Below, piece by piece: positions 55,745-64,000 of a stretch of 64,000 bases of DNA. The notes beneath the pieces were generated by a model. That model saw nothing but the letters and a program-made list of their open reading frames with translations. It did no database searches and had not been told where the DNA came from. Position numbers and translations under genes: made by a program. Source of the stretch: Adiantum capillus-veneris (lineage: Eukaryota > Streptophyta > Polypodiopsida > Polypodiales > Pteridaceae); the NCBI GenBank assembly GCA_014529385.2, contig CM043957.1, positions 85,317,881 to 85,381,880 on the forward strand, read 5' to 3'. Positions within the stretch are counted from its first letter, which is position 1. Each line of letters begins with the position of its first letter.

Positions 55745-56439
55745 GCGTTGTGTAGTTGTATTTGGAGTAGCTAACCAAGTTCTCTTATCCACTTCTGAAT
55801 GCTTAATCTTTGTGTGATGCTTCTTGATTAAATGTTGGTGCTCTAGATCATGTGTAGTAGTAGGAACAAAGTAGGTGGCATGCTTGTTTAATCATTAGTT
55901 CCCACTCATTGCTTCCTTGGTGCATGCTTGAAGTAGCTACGTCACTTCTTTGTAAATTGAGTGAGGTCTATTGAGCATTTGATGGATCAAGCATTGCACA
56001 AGTAGAAAGGAGTATAGTATTCCAAGTGAGTAGGCTTAGAAGTAGAAATGGTTTAGCTATGCAATCAATGTGCATTTCTCAAGACCATTAGTGTAGTGGT
56101 GTGTGTAGATAGTTTTTTGCACTCTAGGTTAGGGTCAACTTTCAAGTTCACTGGATTGACAAATTATGTAGGTTGTTGTGACTATACTACCATGGATACA
56201 CAAAAGCTTAGGCATAGGTATTTAGGATCTAAATCAAGAGCACATAGATGAGTAGAGAAAAGAATAGTCTCTAAGAGAAATTATCAAACCTATTCTAGTA
56301 AACAAGGTTGGAGACTAATGTGAGGGCAAAGAAGGCAACACCACTTTACCTATATAGTATGCTAGGGTTAAATATTGGGGAATCCTAGAGAGTGAAGCAA
56401 GGATTTCCATAGCCACCAAGAAAGTTTGGGAATCCTGGG
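53984..56439. other. GAD downstream region, no gene recognised
   Basis: AT-rich DNA. A 31-33-base poly-G tract lies at 55118-55149 and a (CT)n run at about 55690-55742. 54590-55090 has broken coding-like text without a nameable domain, possibly a gag remnant of the gypsy fragment that follows. Confidence 0.5.
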
Positions 56440-56690
56440 AAAAATTAGCTATAAGAAAAACATGGATGAAAATTCAGCTTGCTGATGGGCATGTTGAAAG
56501 ACCAATGGAATTATTAGAGGACTTGTAGTCAATTCCTATGATATTGACTACCAACATACCTTCACCATAGTGGATCTGGGAAAGAAATCTAGCTATGATA
56601 TCATATTGGGGAGACCATTTATGCAACAATTACATATGCTTCAAGAATGGATATATAATTACAGACACCTTAGGAAAGATGGATCAATTA
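56440..56690 (+). pseudogene. Ty3/gypsy aspartic protease-like fragment
   Basis: WMKIQLADGHVERPMELLED, a TAG, then after a frame change TFTIVDLGKKSSYDIILGRP and FM. IQLADG...LLED and SYDIILGRPFM are the flap and C-terminal 'LGRPFL' motifs of plant gypsy proteases. The catalytic DSG region is not visible. A second partial copy of its end (catatTGGAgagtccatttatgc-like) follows at 56695-56785. Confidence 0.75.
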
Positions 56691-56694
56691 TGAG

Positions 56695-56787
56695 GACATC
56701 ATATTGGAGAGTCCATTTATGCAACAATTATAGATGATTCAAGAATGAGCATATAGTTATAGACACCTTAGGAAAGTGGATCAATTA
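56695..56787. repeat. Partial duplicate of the protease fragment end
   Basis: 'atcatattgg' ... 'ccatttatgcaacaatta' ... 'tagacaccttaggaaag' and 'tggatcaattatgag' repeats 56606-56690. Confidence 0.85.
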
Positions 56788-57446
56788 TGAGAGAGTTGAG
56801 AGACATAGAGATAGCAAGACAAAAACAATGAGAGAATTGCAACACAGATTCAACCCAACACTGAATTTTTTGAATATCCCAAATCATGTACAAGATGCAG
56901 TCAAAACCAACCCTCGATAGTTACAAAAAAGAACATATCAAACCCTGGGTAGCAATAAAATCCTCAGCATTGGCACCCCAACACAGTGAATATCCATTGC
57001 TTGGTCCTCCAACCGATCATAAGTTCGGTTCTTGCATGTTGCATGCTCCAGCCATTGTTGGCGGCATGTACTCAAGTCTGCAATGATCACAAGCTGGCCC
57101 TGCACCAATCATTGGAATCCACCCCTTTATGCTTGTGCTCGCCCAAATCCTTCCATGCTTTGTTGACACATGAATTAATTCCTCTCTATAAGATATTACC
57201 AAGCCTTTGATGAGAGCGAGAAAGAGTTTCTGAGCTAAAAAAAAAATCCCACTCTCCTGCTTTGTCTTCTTCTTGATCAATAATTGATCAAGCTTCCAAA
57301 AGGCTACAAGAGAAAACGTGATCCAAAGAATCTCCCCCGCTTCTCCAAATTCTTGTCCACAAGCTTCACAAAAACTTCATTCTGAATAAGAGAGAGAAAG
57401 TCTCTCAACAAAACAAAAAAATCATCTCTCTGTTTTGAACTTCATA
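56788..57446 (-). repeat. Element C 3' LTR, part 1
   Basis: Matches 61519-62190: atgagagagttgagag, 'ccaaccgatcataagttcgg' versus 'ccaaccgattgtaagtttgg', 'gaattaattcctctctataa' and others, with roughly 10-15 percent divergence by eye. Confidence 0.9.
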
Positions 57447-59635
57447 AGGCCTTAGTAAAGGGTTGCATTTTGGGTGCAATTGTGGACCATTGGATAAAGC
57501 TTGCTGATAAGTGCCACATGGCAACATACCTTTTTTTAAGCTATTTCTTGTAGGCCCTAGTGAGAGGGTGTCGACATTTGTGTACTGCTCTTTATAAAGA
57601 GGGGTATTGAGTCATTGGAGTATTGAGTCGCACACAATCTTTCTCATCCTCTTTCATATATATATATATATTTTAATGTTCAATGTGTTGCAATGCTTCG
57701 AAGTGTTTTTTTTGTCATTATTTTAATGGTTTTGACATATATTATAATCTAAATAGTCCATTGTTAAAATTGTTTAATTTTTTAAATATTTTAATATGAT
57801 AACAAATGTTTTAAAATATTATATCACTCTTAGTTTCTCTCTCACAAACAAAGAAGTCTCTCTTGCGTTCTTTGGAGTCTTGTGCATGTTACTCCTCTTG
57901 TAGTATGGCCGAGCTTTTTGGCATAAGAGAGAGTAACATTCGAAAGTATGTGGCGATTATTTGTCGCATCCTTAGCAATAGCGACTTCTTTAAAAAATAT
58001 GGGATTTTGGTGCCACATGGCGATGGCTTAAAGAAAATAATGGCAGGGTTTGAGGCTATCATAGGATTGCCACATATTGCAGGTGCCATTGATGGGATCC
58101 ACATCCATCTCCAAAGGAAACCTGCAAAGGAATTTTATCCAGCATAGTATATTAGTAGGCATGGGTTTCCTAGCATCGTTCTATAAGGCATTGTAGACTC
58201 CAACACACTTTTTCTGGAGTGTAGCTTGCAAAGTTGCGGGAGGGGTCCATGACTCTTCTCACTTCAAGGAATGCACATTATATGGTCAGCTTAAATACAG
58301 AGAAGTACTTGATCAACCACTTCTGCACATTCAAGGGGAGACCATACGGCCTAATTTGATTGGACTTAGCCTTTAAGGCTAGGACATTCTTGGTTGCCAT
58401 TTTGCATGAAGGTTGGACAATTATTACACAAAAAGCGTGAGCTTGATAGGAAAATCTCAAAAGGGAGAGTACAAGTAGAGAATTCTTTTGGTCTTTTGAA
58501 GAACAGATGGAGGATTCTAAGAGACTTCAACATCGATCTTGCATTTGCTCCCACTGTGGTAGGAGCATGTTGTTTGTTCCATAACTATGTGCAGCTCCAA
58601 CGCGAAGCACAACCTCACGATTGGCAAGATCCTTATCCTACTCCCAGGATCCTCTTCCCAATGAAGGCGGGAATATTTCTCATCGTGAGATGGCCTTGTG
58701 GATCAGAACTGTGTTATTTTGGCACAGTACCCTGAGAGTTCAACAGGTAGGTGATCATGATATTGCAGGTTTAGTTTTGTTTGCCTAATCTCTAAGCTGG
58801 TATTTAAGAGCATATTTTGTCAATCTTGATGTTTTATAGATGTCCTTATTCACCTTGTCTAATGTCTTGAAGTTGCAACTTGAAGGTATTGTAGATGATT
58901 CAGAGTGCGGTGATTGAGACCTTGCATGCACCTGGGTTCTTCTTGCATGCTGCCTTTTTCTTCCCGTAGAGCATGTGATTTTATGTAGTGCGGGATTGTC
59001 AGACTCAAATTTATTTTGTGACATCATGACATTCTGGTGGTATATTGTACTCCTAGGATTGTTAAAATTCTAGTGGTATTGTATGAGCAGGATTGCAAAT
59101 GTCGTGTTTACATTCACTTTTGCTGATGGTTCTTGCTCATGAAATTGCGATGCTCTTGGATGACATGCTCAACACATTGTATGACATAAAGAGGCAGCAT
59201 ATGTATTGGCACAAATTGTTGTGTTCAGTGCACTATTGTGTATTTGAATTGTTGTGTTGAATTGGTCGCTAGATTGTGACAGGAGCAAATGTATCTGATA
59301 AAATGACAATCGGTATGTTGGTATGTTTTGTATGATCTACAATGTCAATATGTTCGCACTTTGCTCGATTTTGTTGACTTTAACATTTTATGGCTTTGGC
59401 AATTTACAAACAAACGGCTTGAATTGTTGATCTCATGTGCACAAAGATACGATCAAATGGAACATGGTTGACATCTCACCAAACGACAAATGAACGGATG
59501 CATGTGTGCAAGATGGTTATTCCATTCATATTCATTTGTTTCACTTTTTTGAGAACAAAGAGCCGAACAAACGATTCATGTGCACACTACATCTCTCATT
59601 ATCGAATTCCTATCAATAGCTTTATGTAGGCCTTA
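57447..59635 (+). mobile_element. PIF/Harbinger DNA transposon, decayed
   Basis: About 2.19 kb inserted in the element C LTR. Ends resemble inverted repeats: GGCCTTAGTAAAG at 57448 versus GGCCTACATAAAG read inward from about 59632 (10 of 13). 'aggcctta' occurs at both borders (57447-57454 and 59628-59635), so the exact ends and the 3-bp target duplication expected for this family are ambiguous. It encodes a broken transposase. Confidence 0.75.
57863..58745 (+). pseudogene. PIF/Harbinger DDE transposase, broken
   Basis: 57863-58147 contains FGIRESNIRKYVAIICRIL, then GFEAIIGLPHIAGAIDGIHI (the first catalytic Asp in GAIDGTHI). After TAG at 58144-58146, text continues YISRHGFPSIVL, a TAA and then a poorly readable middle in which the second Asp is not identifiable. 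58394-58620 contains LDRKISKGRVQVENSFGLLK and NRWRILRDFNID, the third-acidic-residue (VE-AFG-LK-RW) block. The frame is interrupted several times, so it cannot be functional. Confidence 0.88.
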
Positions 59636-59900
59636 GTGAACTTTCACCCTTCTCCTTCAAGCTTTACATTCTTTTCCCCAATTCACCATGGAAAAGAAAG
59701 AAGAAACAAGAAAGAACGTATCCTCCTTTCCTTTATTTCACCCCTCCAAAGACTAAGCTTAGGAATGGACTTTTCCCTCTTCAAAAAGTTAGCATAACGA
59801 GAGAAAAAAAAAACATGGTGGTTCTCTCCTCTTTCTTTCTGTTTTTTGCATACCTAGGTGAAATCCCCCAAAAATAGGTTTTTAACTTTTGCTTTTGATA
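59636..59900 (-). repeat. Element C 3' LTR, part 2
   Basis: Matches 62190-62430: 'ccttctccttcaagctttac', 'attcttttccccaatt' and 'tggtggttctctcctctttc'. Ends near tttttaacttttgcttttga. Confidence 0.9.
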
Positions 59901-60199
59901 AACCCTTTTGACATATGCGATTGCAAAAATCCATATTGCTTGTGTACTCTAAAGTATTCACATAACAGAATTCCATAGCTTGACCCCAATACCATACAAC
60001 CGTGTTGAATTTGCTTCATTTTTTTTTTTGTATCCACTCGGTTTAAGATTTATATGAGCACATAGCACCTGTATTCTTTGCAAAACATGGAAACTGTCTT
60101 GAATCAAGAAAAAACATCCAATGTTAATTGGGAACAGAATTTGTCTTTTGACATGCACACAAGAGCAACTACTCTCATCTATTGGCAACCATAAGATCC

Positions 60200-61430
60200 C
60201 TCATATTATCAATAATAAGGGAATACAATAAAAATCCACATTGTGCATATCCTTTGAACAAGATATCAACCATCTTTTGATAAATTTGATTGCTTTACCA
60301 CCTTGAAAGATGATAGGGGTCACTGTCTTCACCCCCTCTAGTTTTAAGATCTTGATGCACTTACTGGTATCCCATTCCCTCATCATATACTTCAACACAT
60401 GGAAGCTCATCAATATTCTCTACATCAATAAATTTTTTAGCATCACTTACATATATAGACTTGTCTATGCATAAATCCTCTGCCTGATCTTCCTCAAAGA
60501 TGTCACTGCCTTCTGGAAGCCCATCCTTCCTTTGTAAAACTTGCATCAATGATGCCATACTCATCTTGCTCAGTAGTAACATCACATGCATGCACTTCCT
60601 CCACAATATACATAGGCTCTTGGTCTTGTTCATATATCTCAGATGATACATTCATGGTATCTTGTGAAGTTTCCACATCATGACAAGCATCTTCTTCTAG
60701 ATTCAAAGACTTTTCACATACTTGTATACACTCCACATGCATAGTGTCCATTTGTGAGTTGATCATGGAACAATCAACATCTTCAATATAGATTCAGTTG
60801 GGTTTCTAATGGCACAACCATTAGCTTTAGGTTATTTTGAAAAAAAAAGCATTAATTTCAAATTTTGGCCCTTCAATGTGTGCAACATCTCCCAAAGCAT
60901 CTTGCTCTGCTACTAATTTTGCACAAACTTGTTTCCATAATTCTTTGTAGTTTGGTGCTGATCATCGTATTCCGTTTCCCTTGCCATATATTCATTACTA
61001 GTATGCGAAATCGTTTCTTTAAAATACTCCCAACAATTTGCATATTCCCTGACAAGATCTTCAATATGTGCAAGCAAACTTGGAATAACCAACCATTCAA
61101 ATGATTTCACCATAAGCTTCTCTGGAACTTCACGTGCCCACATCTCCATATCATAACAGGAAGGTATCCCATCACATCATAGCACTTGAACATATTGCAC
61201 TTAGCGTACACAACAGCTAATGCCTCTTCCACAACACCCTTTAATTTTTGTTGCTTTGATTCTTGTACCCTTGCATTGATTGAAAACGCTTCAATCATTT
61301 GCATCAACTTTGTAAAGTCCGACATATTTTGTACCTCTTCAGAGAAGACTTAGTATGTATGACTAATTTTTGAAAGTTTTTGTAAAGCCTCTTGCATCCC
61401 CTGCTGCGGCTCCATCTTCACTCTCTCAAT
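60200..61430 (-). pseudogene. Element C gag-like region
   Basis: Read from right: a possible start MEPQQGMQEALQKLSK near 61414; 61325-61107 (MSDFTKLMQMIEAFSINARV, KLKGVVEEALAVVYAKCNMF); then, after a frame change, 61149-60913 (EKLMVKSFEWLVIPSLLAHI, EDLVREYANCWEYFKETISH). 60766-60361 is acidic (Glu/Asp-rich), and EWDTSKCIKILKLEGVKTVT follows. The position directly after the primer site supports a gag identity, but no zinc knuckle or protease was seen. Confidence 0.55.
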
Positions 61431-61461
61431 TCAGTCAATTTCGCGTCGGGCTCACCAAAAA

Positions 61462-62430
61462 TGTCGGAGTGTGCAATTCTCTAGGGTTGACCGAGAAAGC
61501 ACTAGGCTTTTGACTGTGATGAGAGAGTTGAGAGAGATAGAGACAACAAGACAAAAATAGTGAAAACTTGCAACGTAGATTCAACCCCACACTGATTTTT
61601 TTTAATATCCCAAATCATGTACAAGGTGTGACCGAAATTGACTCTCGATAGTCACCCAAAAAATACATATCAAACCCTAGGTAGCAATAAACTGAGCACT
61701 GGCACCCCAACATGGTGAATATCCGTTGCTTGGCCCTCCAACCGATTGTAAGTTTGGTTCTTGCCCATTGCATGCTCAAGGCGTCGTTGGCGGCATGCAC
61801 CCAAGTCCACAACGATCACAAATTGGCCCTGTACGAAGTACTGAAATCGGTCCTTTGCACCTATGCTCGCCCAAATCCTTCCCTACTTTGTTGGCACATG
61901 AATTAATTCCTCTTTATAAGAGATTACCAAGCCTCCTATGAGACTGAGAAAGAGTTTTTGAGATAATTTTTTTTTCCCACTCTTCTGCTTTATCTTCTTC
62001 TTCGCCTTCTTGATCAAGAGTCAATCGAGCTTCCAAAAGGTTATGAGAGAAAGCAAGATCAAGAGAATCTCCTCCCACTGCTTTCCTTCTCTTTCTCTAA
62101 ATTCTTGTCCACAAGCTTCACAAAAACGTCCTTCTGAGTAAGACAGAGAAAGTCTCTCAGCAAAACAAAAAATTCTCTCTCTTTTTTCTTCATAGGAAAA
62201 TCCTTCTCCTTCAAGCTTTACATTCTTTTCCCCAATTTAGCATGGAGAAGAAAAACTTCTTTCACCCTCCAAAGACTATGCTTAGGCATGGACTTTCCCT
62301 CTTTTCCCTCTTCAAAAAGTTAGGTAACCAGACAAAAGAAAAAATGGTGGTTCTCTCCTCTTTCTTTCTGTTTTTTTGCATAACTCTGTGACATCCCCAA
62401 AAATAGTTTTTTAACTTCTGCTTTTGACAA
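61462..62430 (-). repeat. Element C 5' LTR
   Basis: 969 bp, begins TGTCGGAGTG and ends CTTTTGACA. Intact partner of the interrupted left LTR. Confidence 0.88.
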
Positions 62431-64000
62431 GCTATCTTTGTCTTCTCAAGTTATCTTTTTAACCTAGGAAAAAAAAACTTTGGCCTTTATTGGGATGTTG
62501 CATGAGCACGCATGTGGATCCGATTGGTGATCATCATAAGTTACCTACCACTACCCTCCTTTCATACCCCAAAAGTTTTTGTGCCGCTACCATGCTTGGC
62601 ATATCAATTGTGTTTTTGATAATATTTGCTCCAAATATTCTTGTATTGTATCTTTTAACAAAAATCTCAATCCTCTCAGAGCTAAGATGAAACACACCTT
62701 TCCTTGCACATTGGCAAAAACAGGTATCCTCTCTGAGTTTCTCCTCATGGATGCAAAGCATCACGGCACCGCGATCAAACATTTGTAGCATAGCTATCTG
62801 ACACCAACATAATATGTCAATAATCAGGGATGTGACTCGGATGGGGAATGGAGACTGAGTGTAAACCTCAAAAAGTGAACCTAGCAAGCTAACTAATCAA
62901 CATAACAAGCAAACCCTTACTCTTTGATCTGAAAACCCACCTATGTCCTATCTCGCCGCTCTAGGTCATCATGCCATTTCATTGACCAAATGAACTCGGA
63001 TCTCAACAAAACTTTAGGAGAAGCTATATTAGATCTAGAGGCACTAATCTACAAAGTATGAAGGTCATCCAAAAAGGTACCAAAATCCCAATCCATCATG
63101 GTCCAAGTTATGAAAACTGCAATAGTACAATCTAGATAGGTCGCCCTAAGGTTTAACAATACTCCCCTATGGTAAAAAGAAAAAATCATTTAATTACTCA
63201 AATGTGTAGATATAGCTCACAGACACGTAGTCACAAACCACAACAAAGATGAAAATGACTATACTTAAAGGAAAGAACAAGAGACAAGAAACACAATGCA
63301 CTTTACAAAATCAAATTCTAATCTCTAGATCTTGAGAAAATTTGATCACAAGTTGCTGCTGAGTAGTCGTTACAGTCGTACTTACAAAGCTCTTAAAAAA
63401 CTTGAGATAATTTTACAATAGTTGTGTTCAAACTAAAGCTATTGAGATTTATACCTAGGGCTTCTCAAATGGCCTATGTCTGCCAGCTCATATGCTTTGG
63501 GCTCATGATGAAAGAATACAACTCAAAGTGTGCATCATTCGGCTTAAAATAATAAGGACTCTTTTACAAGAATTTTCCAAAAAAATAGAATAGATTACAT
63601 CAAAATTTGAGGCTTGGGCAAGGTGTGGTCAGCTAGGAGGGCAGTCGTCAAATGCATCAACCAAACACTCCCCCCTTTCTAGCCGTTGCACATCCTCATG
63701 CAAGTCTTTGTAGTGCTTTAGTAGTCAAACTGTCTTTTCTCCGATGTCTTTGTAATTTTACTGAACTTGGCAGCTCTAGCAATGATGTGTGCCTTGACTG
63801 TCAAATCGTTTAATGGGTTATTCAACAAACTACTTTGTTAAGCTATGTGCCTAGCCTACAAATCCTTTGTAAGAGGGTTAAAGATGGTTGAATCTAACTC
63901 TAAGGACCCTGTCATGAAGGCTCTTCAAAGGTCTGTATGTAATGAGATACGAGGAACATAATCCTGGCATACATCCCCATTCCGTGAGGGGGCTTTGGTT
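62431..64000. other. No gene recognised
   Basis: AT-rich. A minus-strand open frame at 62534-62887 (117 residues) has no domain that can be named. No LTR, RNA gene or transposase signature is seen to the window end. Confidence 0.5.

Larger units (their letters stand above)
56788..62430 (-). mobile_element. Element C: non-autonomous gypsy-like LTR element, left LTR interrupted
   Basis: The right LTR is 61462-62430. The left LTR is 56788-57446 plus 59636-59900, separated by a PIF/Harbinger insertion. A primer site next to the right LTR (cgtcgggctcaccaaa at 61444-61459, i.e. TTTGGTGAGCCCGACG on the minus strand) and 'caaaagggtt' beside 59900 fix a minus orientation. The interior, about 1.56 kb, contains gag-like text only. 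The outer ~57 bp of the left LTR are missing, so no target duplication can be read. Confidence 0.85.

Noticed and set aside
62534-62887. 117-residue minus-strand open frame as a gene
   Set aside because: No recognisable motif and no supporting neighbour; length is within chance for this composition.

Overview
The window looks like nuclear DNA from a land plant with a large, repeat-rich genome. The only recognisable cellular gene is a plant-type glutamate decarboxylase (GAD) split by a very large intron. Everything else identifiable is a plant transposable element (Copia, Ty3/gypsy, L1-type LINE, PIF/Harbinger, MITE and non-autonomous LTR elements), satellite DNA or simple repeats. A fern or other large-genome vascular plant is a reasonable guess, but the sequence alone does not settle it.

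Layout. 1-4290 and 5815-7430 are satellite-like arrays built around a palindromic core (CCTATGGCC facing GGCCATAGG) set in three different spacer contexts. Between them lie an AT-rich minisatellite and non-coding DNA. 7525-10657 is a decayed gene for a DUF7869-type (DDE nuclease-like) transposon protein, followed by an AT-rich tandem repeat. 12609-19800 is a minus-strand L1-type LINE. Its reverse transcriptase is split by a complete 1.74-kb non-autonomous LTR element (14457-16197) with a 5-bp target duplication. 22282-26830 is a degenerate plus-strand Copia element. 28487-32664 is an internally deleted minus-strand Copia derivative that carries a long-armed foldback MITE. 33-38 kb is non-coding DNA with microsatellites, a dispersed ~130-bp repeat, a LINE fragment and an LTR fragment.

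38533-53983 holds the 3' two-thirds of the GAD gene on the plus strand. One intron is about 12.15 kb and contains two nested, related, non-autonomous LTR elements: A at 41568-50476, with B at 45169-49862 inside A's LTR, each with a 5-bp target duplication. One exon of GAD is present in three tandem copies separated by poly-C/CA tracts. The PLP-lysine exon carries an apparent 1-base deletion, and its upstream donor reads GC. The 5' exons were not found. The locus is therefore either a decaying copy or a gene with unusual splicing plus an assembly error.

56440-62430 holds a Ty3/gypsy protease fragment and a minus-strand gypsy derivative (element C) whose left LTR is interrupted by a decayed PIF/Harbinger transposon. 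No gene is recognised from 62431 to the end.

Across unrelated elements most in-frame stops are TAG at positions where CAG (Gln) would fit. That is what deamination of CHG-methylated cytosine would produce, so most of the window probably has a long history as silenced heterochromatin.
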